A stretch of DNA of 64,000 nucleotides from Agarivorans sp. Toyoura001 (GTDB taxonomy: Bacteria > Pseudomonadota > Gammaproteobacteria > Enterobacterales > Celerinatantimonadaceae), in the NCBI RefSeq assembly GCF_005405585.1, contig NZ_BJEQ01000015.1:1-64000 (forward strand), written 5' to 3'. Each line of letters opens with the position of its first letter. Positions within the stretch are counted from its first letter, which is position 1. The translations under genes and the position numbers were made by a program. Shown here one piece after another: positions 9,870-19,441 of this stretch. The notes under the pieces were generated by a model that searched no databases, was not told the DNA's origin, and saw only the letters and a program-made list of their open reading frames with translations.

Positions 9870-10802
9870 CTAGTTATCTTCTTCAACGATATAGATAGGA
9901 CGACGTTTGGATTCCATAAAGAGTCGTCCAATATACTCTCCCATCACTCCTAGACCAATAAGCTGAATACCACCGAGGAATAAGATGATAGTGATAATCG
10001 ACGCATAACCCGGGTCATCGATACCGTAAATCAAAGTCTTGATAACGATTAAGCTGCCATAAATAAAGGCTAAGAACGAAATAAGGCAGCCAATATATAA
10101 CCAAATGCGTAGTGGCGCAGTGCTAAAACTGGTGATGCCCTCTAAGGCTAAATTCCATAGTTTCCAGCCGTTAAAACTGGTTTCGCCTGCAGCTCGAGGG
10201 TCGCGTTTGTATTCTACTATTTTAGTTTTAAAGCCTACCCAAGAGAAAATACCCTTCATAAAGCGTTGGTTTTCTGGCATTTGTTGAATAGCGCTGACAA
10301 CACGACGTGTCATCAAACGGTAGTCACCAACATTCTCCGGGATCTTAACGTGAGAAATTTTGTTGTGAAACTTGTAAAACAGCTCAGCACTAAGTTTTTT
10401 TGCAAAGCTATCACTGGTTCTATCTATACGTTTTGCCACCACTACATCGTAACCATTGTTCCACTCTCGGATGAAGTCGTGGATGAGCTCTGGGGGATCT
10501 TGTAGGTCTACATCAATCGGAACAATTACCTCGCCCTTTGATAAATCAATGCCAGCGGTAAGTGCCGCCTCTTTACCGAAGTTTCTGGCAAGGTTGATGA
10601 CGCGTATACCGCTGTGCTCCGTTTGTAAGCTTTTTAGTTTGCTTAAGGTTTGATCTCTGCTGCCGTCGTTAATAAAGATGACTTCGTAACTAAGTTGAGT
10701 TTTATCTAGCTCAGGTAGCATCGTGTCAATAAATAAGGCAACGGTGTCTTGTTCGTTATAACACGGGCAAATTATTGAAATAACAGGAGTGTTAGAACTC
10801 AT
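9870..10802 (-). CDS. gtrB: GtrB-like undecaprenyl-phosphate glycosyltransferase
   Basis: 310 residues. The N-terminal GT2 domain of dolichol-phosphate-mannose-synthase type shows SIICPCYNEQDTV (residues 9-21), FINDGSRDQT and PIDVDLQDPPEL (metal-binding DxD near residue 97). Two C-terminal membrane segments follow (about 232-254 and 266-290), ending in GEYIGRLFMESKRRP. The product transfers a hexose, usually glucose, from UDP-sugar to undecaprenyl phosphate. It is the first gene of a gtrB-gtrA-gtrC-like cassette placed between waaF and waaA. Confidence 0.9.
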   Translation of the reverse strand: MSSNTPVISIICPCYNEQDTVALFIDTMLPELDKTQLSYEVIFINDGSRDQTLSKLKSLQTEHSGIRVINLARNFGKEAALTAGIDLSKGEVIVPIDVDLQDPPELIHDFIREWNNGYDVVVAKRIDRTSDSFAKKLSAELFYKFHNKISHVKIPENVGDYRLMTRRVVSAIQQMPENQRFMKGIFSWVGFKTKIVEYKRDPRAAGETSFNGWKLWNLALEGITSFSTAPLRIWLYIGCLISFLAFIYGSLIVIKTLIYGIDDPGYASIITIILFLGGIQLIGLGVMGEYIGRLFMESKRRPIYIVEEDN

Positions 10803-10839
10803 AAGATTCCTTTTAAACGGCTAATGGGGATAAGTGTAG

Positions 10840-11871
10840 CTAATTAAGAAGTTTAGCTATAGCGGAAATAGCTCGTTCGGGAGCTAGCTCCGTTAAACAT
10901 TTTAAATGACCAAATTGGCAAGTTTTTTTAAAACACGGACGGCATTCAATGTTGGTATGTAAAATCTTGGCTTTATCGGTCAGTGGCGGCGTATATTGTG
11001 GTGACGAAGAACCATAAACGGCGATTAAGGGAAGTTGCAGTGCCGCTGCAATATGCATTAATCCTGAATCATTACTGATTGCTAACCTTGCTAAGGCCAT
11101 TAGGTCAATGGCTTCCGCTAGTTTGGTTTTACCTGCTAGGTTGTGGCAATGGCTTTGTAAGGCGATTGGCAAATGCTCGATGATTTGCTCGCCTACCGTT
11201 TGGTCTTTGTCTGACCCAAAAATCCATACCTGCCCTTGATATTGCTCAATCCAATGGGCTGCTACTTTAGCGTAGTGTTGTTCTGGCCAGCGTTTGGCAG
11301 GGCCAAATTCAGCGCCTGGGCATAGGGCGAGTATTGGCTGTTGAGTATTAAGTTTTAGCTGTTCTAGCGCTTGTTGTTGATTGTTAATGTTTGCGGCTAG
11401 TGATGGGTGTTGATAACTTGGCAGTACGCTAGCATCGATCATTTTATCTTTAGGGTGAGCTAGCGAAACATAGCGCTCTACCATTAGTGGGAAAGCCTGC
11501 TTGTTGCTACGTAAATCGTTCAGCAAGCCATAACGGCTTTCGCCTTTCCAACCGGTGCGTTGTTTTATACCTGCAAACCAAGGGATTAATGCGGCTTTAA
11601 GTGAGTTTGGCTGAGTTATCGCCCAGTCATAGTGGCTTTGCTTGAGTTGTTTGGCTAGCTTCCAGCGAACCGCTAATTGTAAGTCACCATGACCAAGTGG
11701 CATACGCAGAGCGTTATCTACCTCCGGCATGCGCTCTAACATTGGACGACACCAATCTGGGGCGAGCACATCAAGTTGAGCTTGTGGATGCAGTTGCTTA
11801 AGCGCGTTGTACAAGCTTTGCGACATCACCATGTCGCCCACCCAAGAGGGGCCCACCACCAAAATTTTCAT
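10840..11871 (-). CDS. waaF: ADP-heptose:LPS heptosyltransferase II
   Basis: 343 residues, the usual length. The sequence begins MKILVVGPSWVGDMVMSQSL, the WaaF form of the GT9 motif, and has ISNDSGLMHIAAAL near residue 265 for ADP-heptose binding. It adds heptose II to heptose I of the inner core. The GPSWVGDMV start separates it from the other GT9 genes of the window. hldD lies upstream on the same strand with a terminator-like hairpin between them. The gtr cassette follows after 37 nt. Confidence 0.95.
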   Translation of the reverse strand: MKILVVGPSWVGDMVMSQSLYNALKQLHPQAQLDVLAPDWCRPMLERMPEVDNALRMPLGHGDLQLAVRWKLAKQLKQSHYDWAITQPNSLKAALIPWFAGIKQRTGWKGESRYGLLNDLRSNKQAFPLMVERYVSLAHPKDKMIDASVLPSYQHPSLAANINNQQQALEQLKLNTQQPILALCPGAEFGPAKRWPEQHYAKVAAHWIEQYQGQVWIFGSDKDQTVGEQIIEHLPIALQSHCHNLAGKTKLAEAIDLMALARLAISNDSGLMHIAAALQLPLIAVYGSSSPQYTPPLTDKAKILHTNIECRPCFKKTCQFGHLKCLTELAPERAISAIAKLLN

Positions 11872-11879
11872 CGTTTACC

Positions 11880-11905
11880 TAAATAAAAGGGAGCCTGTTG
11901 CTCCC
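11880..11905 (-). terminator. Terminator-like hairpin between hldD and waaF
   Basis: GGGAGC (11889-11894) pairs with GCTCCC (11900-11905) across a 5-nt loop. Read on the minus strand the stem is followed by TTTTATTT. It probably ends part of hldD transcription before waaF. The T run is interrupted, so read-through is likely. Confidence 0.55.
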
Positions 11906-11919
11906 ATTGGTTTTGAGAA

Positions 11920-12876
11920 CTACTTGTTTAGCCACTTCATGTATTCGGCAACACCTTGCGCTACATCTTTAAAGGCGTTTGGGTAACCTGCAGCACGCAG
12001 CTTATCAATATTGGCTTGAGTGAAGCTTTGGTAGCGACCTTTTAAGTGTTCAGGGAAAGGGATGTACTCAATCTCACCTTTCTGATGATAATTAATCACC
12101 GCTTCGGCTACCGAGCGGAAGGGTTCAGCTTGGCCTGTACCTAAGTTGAAAATGCCGCTTTGTTCAGGATTTTTCCAAAACCAAAGATTTACTTTTACAA
12201 CATCGCCAACATAAACGAAATCACGGCTTTGTCCGCCATTGCCGTAGCCGTCGTAACCTTCAAACAATTTAGGATTTTGTCCGTCGTTTACTTGGTTGTT
12301 TAAGTGGAAAGCAACGCTCGCCATACTGCCTTTGTGCTGCTCGCGTGGGCCATATACATTGAAGTAACGGAAGCCAACGACTTGCGATTCAATCTCTGGT
12401 AACAAACGGCGAACGTAGTTATCAAATTGTAGTTTTGAGTAGCCGTAAACGTTTAGTGGTCCTTCGTACTGCTTTTCTTCAATAAAGGTATCGGTATCGC
12501 CGTAAGTGGCTGCAGACGAGGCGTATAAGAAAGGAATACGGCGATCTAAACAATAATGAAGTAACTCTTTTGAGTACTCATAGTTGTTTTCCATCATGTA
12601 CTTACCGTCCCACTCAGTGGTGGCGGAACATGCACCTTCATGGAAAATGGCTTCAATTTTTTGGCCATATTCAGCGCCAATATCTTCACCTGATACAATA
12701 CGCGCAATAAAATCGTCTTTGTCGAGGTAGTCGGCAATCTCTAAGTCGACAAGATTAACAAACTTGGTGCCGTCTTTTAGGTCGTCAACCACAATAATGT
12801 CGTTATGACCTTGCTCGTTTAAGCTCTTTACAATGTTGGCGCCAATGAAGCCCGCCCCACCTGTTACGATAATCAT
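11920..12876 (-). CDS. hldD: ADP-L-glycero-D-manno-heptose-6-epimerase
   Basis: Converts ADP-D-glycero-D-manno-heptose to the L-glycero form that heptosyltransferases use. 318 residues of short-chain dehydrogenase fold. The NAD(P)-binding [11 protein letters not shown] lies at residues 6-16. The catalytic YGYSK is near residues 139-143, with SSAATYGD just before it. It provides the donor for all GT9 enzymes of this locus. A good sigma-70 promoter lies 37 nt upstream (12913-12941). Confidence 0.97.
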   Translation of the reverse strand: MIIVTGGAGFIGANIVKSLNEQGHNDIIVVDDLKDGTKFVNLVDLEIADYLDKDDFIARIVSGEDIGAEYGQKIEAIFHEGACSATTEWDGKYMMENNYEYSKELLHYCLDRRIPFLYASSAATYGDTDTFIEEKQYEGPLNVYGYSKLQFDNYVRRLLPEIESQVVGFRYFNVYGPREQHKGSMASVAFHLNNQVNDGQNPKLFEGYDGYGNGGQSRDFVYVGDVVKVNLWFWKNPEQSGIFNLGTGQAEPFRSVAEAVINYHQKGEIEYIPFPEHLKGRYQSFTQANIDKLRAAGYPNAFKDVAQGVAEYMKWLNK

Positions 12877-12912
12877 AATACTACCATTCCAAAAATTGCC
12901 GTTAATCTAAGG

Positions 12913-12941
12913 ATTTTATGCTGTGGCGAGGGGAATAGCAA
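12913..12941 (-). promoter_or_regulatory. Putative sigma-70 promoter of hldD
   Basis: On the minus strand TTGCTA (12936-12941), a 17-nt spacer and TAAAAT (12913-12918) give a good sigma-70 promoter with the predicted start about 29 nt before the hldD ATG. The overlapping TTGAGG-N11-CCCCTC weakly resembles a sigma-32 promoter, which E. coli hldD is known to have. That second reading is speculative. Confidence 0.5.
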
Positions 12942-13032
12942 TTGCCTCAACAGCAGAAGCTAGCGAAGAAAAACTGGATTTTGGCAGCGTTTACAGGTAT
13001 CACAGTAGTATAACGGAGAACTTTTTAGCCAA

Positions 13033-13677
13033 ATGAAAACTAAAGATAAAATCATTCACACTTCTTTACAGCTCTTCAATGAACGTGGCGAACGCCAAAT
13101 TACTACTAATCATATCGCGGCTGAGCTAGGCATTAGCCCTGGCAATTTGTATTACCACTTCGGTAACAAGCAAGAGATTATCCGCAGTATTTTTCAATTG
13201 TATGTAGAGCAATTAGAAAACAGCTTTAGGCCGCATGCCGACCAGTTACTGAGTCTTGATCATTTAACCCAATATTTAGACGCCAGTTTCGAGTTAATGT
13301 GGCGTTTTCGCTTTATGTACGCCAACTTATTGGAGTTACTGGCGCGAGACCCTGAGCTAGAAACACAGTACCAAAACATGCAGCTAGAATTGTCTAACTG
13401 GAGTCGAGATATTTTGCTGCAGTTAAAAGAAAGCCGCTTTATTAGTGGTGATGACGCGACTATGGCTGAGTTGGCAGACAGCGTTAAGTTCATTATTGGC
13501 GCGTGGATTGGCTATCAAAGTGCGCAGTTAAAGGGCGGTGAAATTACTAAGCCTCGGCTCTACCAAGGAGTACTAAAAATACTGTTTACCTTAAGGCCTT
13601 ACTTTACCGAAGAGTCTATGAGTATTTACCAGCGCTTGTATGACCACTACGTAAAATGTGCTGAACGTAGCGAATAG
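13033..13677 (+). CDS. TetR/AcrR-family transcriptional regulator
   Basis: 214 residues. The N-terminal helix-turn-helix covers about residues 6-50, with ITTNHIAAELGISPGNLYYHFGNKQEII, broken here only by length, in the recognition region at residues 23-50. The C-terminal ligand-binding domain is of no recognised subtype. The gene is divergent from hldD and precedes kbl-tdh by 82 nt on the same strand. It may regulate either side, but neither target is shown by the sequence. GGAG at about 13015 is somewhat far from the ATG. Confidence 0.85.
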   Translation: MKTKDKIIHTSLQLFNERGERQITTNHIAAELGISPGNLYYHFGNKQEIIRSIFQLYVEQLENSFRPHADQLLSLDHLTQYLDASFELMWRFRFMYANLLELLARDPELETQYQNMQLELSNWSRDILLQLKESRFISGDDATMAELADSVKFIIGAWIGYQSAQLKGGEITKPRLYQGVLKILFTLRPYFTEESMSIYQRLYDHYVKCAERSE

Positions 13678-13759
13678 TTTTTAATTGAGATTAAAGGCTG
13701 TATTTGCCAAATAAAGCACTATAATTCAGCTAATTTTCTGGATTTAAATAGGGTTTGGT

Positions 13760-14953
13760 ATGACAGCCGCTTTCTCAGCATTCATTTCACAGCAACTGCA
13801 GCAAGTTAAAGATGACGGTTTATATAAAAGTGAACGGGTCATTAGTTCGCAACAGCAAGCCTCTATTGCGGTTGACCAAGGCCAAGTAGTTAACTTTTGT
13901 GCCAATAACTATTTAGGTTTAGCCAATTCTCCAGCGCTTATTCAAGCAGCCAAAGATGGCCTAGATAGCCACGGCTTTGGCGCTGCTTCAGTGCGTTTTA
14001 TTTGTGGTACTCAAGATATTCACAAGCGCTTAGAGCAAGGCTTGAGCGAATTTCTGGGTATGCAAGACACCATTCTTTACTCTTCATGCTTTGATGCCAA
14101 TGCGGGTTTATTCGAAACCTTGCTGGGCCCTGAAGATGCCATTATCTCCGATGCCTTAAATCACGCATCTATTATCGACGGTGTTCGCTTATGTAAAGCG
14201 AAACGTTTTAGATATGCCAACAACAACCTTGCTGAGTTAGAGCAATGTTTAAAAGAAGCTGATGCAGCAGGTGCTCGTTTTAAACTTATCGCCACCGATG
14301 GTGTATTTTCAATGGATGGAGTTATTGCCAAGCTCCCCGGCATTTGTGACCTGGCGGATAAGTACAATGCGATGGTGATGGTAGATGATTCTCACGCTGT
14401 GGGCTTTGTTGGTGAGCAAGGTCGCGGTACCCATGAATACCATCAAGTGATGGATAGAGTCGACATTATTACCGGAACTTTAGGTAAAGCTATGGGCGGC
14501 GCTTCGGGTGGTTTTACATCTGCCAAAAAAGAGGTGATAGATTGGTTGCGCCAGCGCTCGCGCCCGTATTTGTTTTCAAACTCCTTAGCACCGTCGATTG
14601 TGAGTGCGTCTTTAAAAGTGTTGGAATTACTTGCCGAAGGAGATGTTCTGCGTAAGCAGCTTTGGGATAATGTTAGCTACTTTAGGACCGAAATGAGCAA
14701 GGTAGGGTTTACCCTTGCAGGCGCTGATCATGCGATTATTCCAGTGATGTTAGGCGATGCCAAACTGGCCAGCACCTTTGCTGACAAATTACTAGAACGT
14801 GGTATTTATGTGATTGGTTTTTCCTTCCCAGTGGTACCTAAAGGTCAAGCGCGTATTCGTACGCAAATTTCTGCGGCACATACGCCAGAACAATTAGCCC
14901 ATGCGGTTAAAGCCTTTACCGAGGTAGGTAAAGAGCTTGGAGTAATAGCATGA
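13760..14953 (+). CDS. kbl: 2-amino-3-ketobutyrate coenzyme A ligase (glycine C-acetyltransferase)
   Basis: PLP enzyme that cleaves 2-amino-3-ketobutyrate with CoA to glycine and acetyl-CoA. It is the second step of threonine degradation. 397 residues, as in E. coli. [10 protein letters not shown] is near residue 46, the PLP aspartate/histidine motif VDDSHAVGF near 207, and the Schiff-base lysine in [10 protein letters not shown] is Lys243. The 3' end overlaps the tdh start by 4 bp (ATGA), so the pair is coupled. Confidence 0.97.
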   Translation: MTAAFSAFISQQLQQVKDDGLYKSERVISSQQQASIAVDQGQVVNFCANNYLGLANSPALIQAAKDGLDSHGFGAASVRFICGTQDIHKRLEQGLSEFLGMQDTILYSSCFDANAGLFETLLGPEDAIISDALNHASIIDGVRLCKAKRFRYANNNLAELEQCLKEADAAGARFKLIATDGVFSMDGVIAKLPGICDLADKYNAMVMVDDSHAVGFVGEQGRGTHEYHQVMDRVDIITGTLGKAMGGASGGFTSAKKEVIDWLRQRSRPYLFSNSLAPSIVSASLKVLELLAEGDVLRKQLWDNVSYFRTEMSKVGFTLAGADHAIIPVMLGDAKLASTFADKLLERGIYVIGFSFPVVPKGQARIRTQISAAHTPEQLAHAVKAFTEVGKELGVIA

Positions 14954-15981
14954 GCATTAAGGCCTTAGCGAAAACCAAAGCTGAGCCAGGCATTTGGATG
15001 ACTCAAGTTGAGATGCCAGAGCTCGGTCATAACGACTTACTGATTAAAATTAATAAAACCGCGATTTGTGGCACCGACGTACATATTTACAACTGGGATG
15101 AGTGGTCGCAAAAAACCATTCCTGTGCCTATGGTGGTGGGTCATGAGTATGCCGGTGAAGTGGTGGATATAGGTCAAGAAGTTCGAGGTTTTGCTATTGG
15201 CGACCGCGTATCCGGCGAAGGCCATATTACTTGTGGCCATTGCCGAAACTGTCGTGGTGGTCGTACTCACCTGTGCCGTAATACCGTAGGCGTGGGCGTT
15301 AATCGCACCGGCTGTTTTTCTGAATACTTAGTGATACCTGCAGTAAATGCTTTCAAGTTACCCAATGAGATTAGTGATGATTTAGCGGCTATTTTCGACC
15401 CTTTTGGCAATGCTGTTCACAGTGCCTTGTCGTTTGATTTAGTGGGTGAAGATGTGCTTATCACCGGTGCTGGACCCATTGGTGTTATGGCGGCCGCCAT
15501 TTGCAAGCATGTAGGTGCCCGCCATGTAGTGGTTACCGATGTTAACGATTACCGACTAGACTTGGCCAAACAAATGGGCGCGACTCGGGTAGTGAATGTA
15601 GCTAAACAGTCGCTTAGCGGCACTATGGCTGAGTTGAAAATGACTGAAGGTTTTGATGTAGGCCTTGAAATGTCTGGTGTGCCCAGCGCTTTTAGCTCTA
15701 TGTTAGAGCTGATGAATCATGGTGGCAAAGTGGCAATGCTTGGCATTCCGCCTAGTGATATGGGCATTGATTGGAGCCAAGTCATCTTTAAAGGTTTGGT
15801 TATTAAGGGTATCTACGGCCGAGAGATGTTTGAAACATGGTATAAAATGGCATCTTTGGTACAATCTGGCCTCGATTTAAGCCCCATTATTACCCACCAC
15901 TATAGTGTTGATGATTTTCAACAAGGCTTTGATGCTATGCGCTCAGGACAAAGTGGCAAAGTTATTTTGGATTGGCGCTAA
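14950..15981 (+). CDS. tdh: L-threonine 3-dehydrogenase
   Basis: Zinc-dependent medium-chain dehydrogenase that oxidises L-threonine to 2-amino-3-ketobutyrate with NAD+. 343 residues. Catalytic zinc ligands are Cys40 ([10 protein letters not shown]) and His65-Glu66 (GHEYAG). The structural zinc set is in [15 protein letters not shown] at about residues 97-111. The NAD-binding [12 protein letters not shown] is near 175. It follows kbl with a 4-bp overlap, the usual arrangement. Confidence 0.97.
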   Translation: MSIKALAKTKAEPGIWMTQVEMPELGHNDLLIKINKTAICGTDVHIYNWDEWSQKTIPVPMVVGHEYAGEVVDIGQEVRGFAIGDRVSGEGHITCGHCRNCRGGRTHLCRNTVGVGVNRTGCFSEYLVIPAVNAFKLPNEISDDLAAIFDPFGNAVHSALSFDLVGEDVLITGAGPIGVMAAAICKHVGARHVVVTDVNDYRLDLAKQMGATRVVNVAKQSLSGTMAELKMTEGFDVGLEMSGVPSAFSSMLELMNHGGKVAMLGIPPSDMGIDWSQVIFKGLVIKGIYGREMFETWYKMASLVQSGLDLSPIITHHYSVDDFQQGFDAMRSGQSGKVILDWR

Positions 15982-16170
15982 ATGCCTAAATGTTTACAAA
16001 AGTGACAACTAACTTGACTGTTCCTTAGAGGTAAGTGACAAATATCATATCGACAGTTTGTTGTACCTTTTGCTAAGGTGGTTCAGGCATTAGCTTAGGT
16101 AAATATACAGTGTTGCAGTTGTTGTTTTGAAGCGCACTCCACATTATAGGTTGTAAAAAGGAATTTCCCT

Positions 16171-17589
16171 TTGTTTTCAAAAATTAGTCACTTAAGGCGC
16201 TATATTCTGGCGGGGTGCCTTGCTTTAATTAGTTTTGGCGGGGTAGCGCAAGTATCCCTGTACCTACCGCTAAATCAAAATCGGATTATAGAATCTGATA
16301 TAGAAAAACTAATCACTATCACATCAGCTCCAGGTATGAAGCGCCCTTACCCAGTTACTCAAGTTAGGCATTATGCGGAGATGATTACTGAGGTTTATCC
16401 TGCACTGTATAAGCGTATTGATAGCTATTTAAAGCGTTATGAGCAAAACCTTGCTTTAACCGATGCCAACTTAGAGCTAGCTGTAGGCAATGGTGAACAG
16501 AGTATCGCTAATGCGCGAGGGCAAAAGGTTGAGGACAATATTCAAGGTAGCTTGAGAGGGCACTGGAGAGCAACTGATTGGGCCGCATTGTCCTTAGGCG
16601 CTCATTACACCCAAGCTAATCAGCTCAACCCCACTGAAACATTTGTTGCTTTAGGTTTCGATTGGATGCAACTAGATGTAGGGATGCGTGAGCATTGGTA
16701 TTCCCCTTTTAATGACTCATCGATGTTGATGAGTACACATGCACAAGTATCTCCTTCTATCACTCTTAGTAACTCTAAACCGCTAACATCTTGGCGTTTT
16801 CAATATGAAATCTTTTACAGCAAGTTAGAAGAAGTCGATTGTATCAACGTAAAAGGGGAGTGTCGTAAAGACCGTCCTGAGTTGATTAGTTATCAAATTA
16901 CTGCGATGCCTGTAGATTGGTGGCAGATTGGTTTTAGCCGTAATTTTCAGTATGGCGGTGATGGTGTGAACCGGTCTTTTGGCGATATAGTAGAAGCGCT
17001 TTTTTGCCCGACTTGTGTACAGCATAATGAAGCCGGGGAAGACGCTTGGGGTAACCAACAGATGGCTATTCACAGTCGTTTTAATGTCGATGTTGGCCAA
17101 CCAATGAGCATCTATTTCGAGTATGGCGGCGAAGATATTGCTATTGGGCGAGATAATCGTTTAGGTAATATTACTTTTGGCGCAGGGGTTTACTTACCTT
17201 TGCTCACCGAGCAGTCATCTTTACGTCTAGAATGGAATAGCTGGCAATCTCAGTGGTATAACCATTGGATGTATCGAAATGGCTTTACCAATAATGGAAA
17301 TGTGATGGGGCATTGGGGGGGCGGTAACCGAAAAGATATAAATGAAGCTCCGGGTGCACATGCTTTTTCTTTTCAGTATCAATATACATTAAGTAACCAA
17401 GAGCAGTTGTTTTCTACTCTTCGCTTTATTAAGAATGAAGAGCACTATTCTGACTACAGCCTTGGTTACGAGTTAGACATGATGTACGGATTTAAGCTAT
17501 TTGGTCAAAATGTAACGGCTGGATTCTTAGCTGGACGCGATACTTCTAAAGACTCTTATGGACGATTGTATGCACAATATCACTTATAA
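16171..17589 (+). CDS. Wzi-family capsule assembly outer-membrane protein
   Basis: 472 residues. A signal peptide (about residues 1-26, RRYILAGCLALISFGGVAQ) precedes a domain of the Wzi family, with VSLYLPLNQNRIIESDIEKL at its start and many alternating aromatic strands typical of an outer-membrane barrel. Wzi proteins help attach or organise capsule at the cell surface. The TTG start at 16171 has AAAAGGAAT (16156-16164) at good distance and leads straight into the signal peptide. The 3' end overlaps the next gene. No wza/wzc export genes are in the window, so the polysaccharide served is unknown. Confidence 0.8.
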   Translation: MFSKISHLRRYILAGCLALISFGGVAQVSLYLPLNQNRIIESDIEKLITITSAPGMKRPYPVTQVRHYAEMITEVYPALYKRIDSYLKRYEQNLALTDANLELAVGNGEQSIANARGQKVEDNIQGSLRGHWRATDWAALSLGAHYTQANQLNPTETFVALGFDWMQLDVGMREHWYSPFNDSSMLMSTHAQVSPSITLSNSKPLTSWRFQYEIFYSKLEEVDCINVKGECRKDRPELISYQITAMPVDWWQIGFSRNFQYGGDGVNRSFGDIVEALFCPTCVQHNEAGEDAWGNQQMAIHSRFNVDVGQPMSIYFEYGGEDIAIGRDNRLGNITFGAGVYLPLLTEQSSLRLEWNSWQSQWYNHWMYRNGFTNNGNVMGHWGGGNRKDINEAPGAHAFSFQYQYTLSNQEQLFSTLRFIKNEEHYSDYSLGYELDMMYGFKLFGQNVTAGFLAGRDTSKDSYGRLYAQYHL

Positions 17590-18118
17590 AATAGGACTCG
17601 CAGTATTCTTAGGTGCTACTTTTGCCTCTAATGCCAAGCCTTTATCGATAAAAGATACCCAGTTTGTACCTAGTGTTCATGTTGGTTTAGGTGTACATAG
17701 AATTGGTGACCACCGAGGTTATGAAAATTTTGCTGCGGGTGACATAGCTGTTGAGTATCACGGTATTCTTTCAGACAAATTTGAGTTAGGTTTTGGTGGT
17801 GGCTTTGTCGGCGATCTTACTGACTTCGAAGCACAGAACTCTTATTGGTATATTAAAGCCGTTGATGCGCGCTACCGATTTTATGAGCAATTCCACATAG
17901 GTGCTTTTGCGGGTGGTTCATACAGTAACCGATTTAATAAAGCTTATGGCATGTTATTAGGTGGGTACATTCGCTACGACTTATCTGACACATGGTCACT
18001 CAGCGCTGAATATCGCGAGACTTCAAATGATACCGACAACAACTTAGGTTACCCAGAAGGTGAGTTCAATATTCGAGACTATGACTTGTTGCAGCTGCGT
18101 TTGTCGTACAATTTTTAG
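17570..18118 (+). CDS. Small outer-membrane beta-barrel protein, unknown function
   Basis: 182 residues from ATG 17570. An upstream ATG at 17558 would add MDDC before the signal peptide. The N-terminus has a signal peptide with likely cleavage after ASNA (residue 22). The mature part shows amphipathic strands such as FELGFGGGFVGDL and WSLSAEYRET, and ends RLSYNF with a C-terminal phenylalanine, the usual signal for outer-membrane insertion. The size suits an eight-stranded barrel. The start lies inside the wzi-like gene (20-nt overlap), so the two are probably co-expressed and may work together (inference). Confidence 0.75.
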   Translation: MHNITYKIGLAVFLGATFASNAKPLSIKDTQFVPSVHVGLGVHRIGDHRGYENFAAGDIAVEYHGILSDKFELGFGGGFVGDLTDFEAQNSYWYIKAVDARYRFYEQFHIGAFAGGSYSNRFNKAYGMLLGGYIRYDLSDTWSLSAEYRETSNDTDNNLGYPEGEFNIRDYDLLQLRLSYNF

Positions 18119-18250
18119 TTTACTATGTTAGAACGGCTAAACGCCGAGCTTTAGGTCAGTGTTTAGTCTTTAGTTTGTTATAGTTTTCATGTGGTGGGCA
18201 ACTAAACTTCATCACTTGAACCGCTCGATTGTTACTCTATAGGATAATGT

Positions 18251-19426
18251 GTGGCTAATTTAGCTAAAGTTTCAACAGCTACCTTGTTAGCTGAAACCGC
18301 GAGAATTGCGTACTTTGTTAGCAAACCATTTTTCAAGAAGAAAATTTGGTTGTTATGTGAAACAGAAACTCAGGCTCAAGAAAATGGTTACGAGTTATTT
18401 CGTTGGATAAAAAGCAATGCGCCGTCTATCGAAGCCTATTATGTGATTCGAGATGATTCGCCTTCTATTAACAAGTTTCAATCGAATGAAGAGTGGCTCG
18501 CACTCGACTCGTGGAAGCAATATTTCTATATGTATCACGCCGAGGCTATTATCTCGACTCATGGTCTTTGGATGATTCCTGATGAGTTAGGCATTTTGAA
18601 AAAGCTGACTCGAAAAACCTTAAACGCTAAGCGAGTGATGCTTAATCATGGGGTTGGGTTTCTAAAAAATGGCAAGCAGTTTTATCACAAGACCATATTT
18701 CCGCTTAACTCTCAAATTATGGCTTTATCACCGAAGCATAAAGCTATTTTTACTGAAGAATACGGGTATGAAGATAGCGAGGTGGTAATCGCTGGCTATC
18801 CTCGCTTTGATGGCATGACTGATTTGAGCGCCGAGGCCAAATGGCCTAATTTAATCGTCTATATGCCAACATTCAGGGATGATGAACAGAACTTAGGCGA
18901 TGCTTTTCAAGAAACCGAGCTGTTTAAACAAACCAAAGCCTTATTAAACAGTGACAGCTTTAAACAGCACTTGGAAGACAATGACGCCCACATTGCTGTC
19001 TATCTTCATCAAAATATTCAGAAATATTCTCAATATTTAGACCCATTCTCTTCTCCTCGTATTCATATCCTTAGGCAAGGTGAGCTTTCTGTCACTGAAC
19101 TGTTAAGGATGGGTAAGCTACTGATTACTGACTATTCAAGCGTATTCTTTGACTTTGTCTATATGAATAAGCCGTTTATTTCTTATCAGTTTGATTGTGA
19201 GAAGTTTATTGGGGCTAGGAAAAACAAAGCGTTTATCGATATACGACGTGATCTTCCAGGTTACGTGGCAGATACGCCAGCAGAGTTAGAAGAGAAAATT
19301 AAAATGGTGTTTGCTAACCAGTTTATTCCTCAAGATGATCATCTGTTAAAAATAAAAGAATACTTTAGTTTTCAGGACCAAAAAAACTGTGAACGTGTGT
19401 TTAATGCGATTAACCAGCGCGACTAG
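18251..19426 (+). CDS. CDP-glycerol glycerophosphotransferase-family protein (TagB/TagF-like)
   Basis: 391 residues of the Glyphos_transf family (PF04464), which move glycerol-phosphate or a related polyol-phosphate from a CDP-linked donor onto a glycan. Visible family features are HGVGFLKNG near residue 137, AGYPRFDGM near 181, VYMPTFRDD near 200 and the conserved TDYSSVFFDF near 296. No membrane segment is seen. GTG 18251 is the start, with AGGA at 18241-18244. The gene converges on a cytidylyltransferase gene that could supply its donor. The polymer or acceptor is unknown; polymerase versus single-residue transferase cannot be decided from the sequence. Confidence 0.82.
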   Translation: MANLAKVSTATLLAETARIAYFVSKPFFKKKIWLLCETETQAQENGYELFRWIKSNAPSIEAYYVIRDDSPSINKFQSNEEWLALDSWKQYFYMYHAEAIISTHGLWMIPDELGILKKLTRKTLNAKRVMLNHGVGFLKNGKQFYHKTIFPLNSQIMALSPKHKAIFTEEYGYEDSEVVIAGYPRFDGMTDLSAEAKWPNLIVYMPTFRDDEQNLGDAFQETELFKQTKALLNSDSFKQHLEDNDAHIAVYLHQNIQKYSQYLDPFSSPRIHILRQGELSVTELLRMGKLLITDYSSVFFDFVYMNKPFISYQFDCEKFIGARKNKAFIDIRRDLPGYVADTPAELEEKIKMVFANQFIPQDDHLLKIKEYFSFQDQKNCERVFNAINQRD

Positions 19427-19441
19427 TCTCGCTGGTTAATC
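19408..19441. terminator. Convergent-gene inverted repeat, possible bidirectional terminator
   Basis: GATTAACCAGCG (19408-19419) pairs perfectly with CGCTGGTTAATC (19430-19441) over a 10-nt loop that holds the TAG stop of the phosphotransferase gene. It ends directly at the stop of the opposite gene. No T run follows on either strand, so termination is only suggested. Confidence 0.4.
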
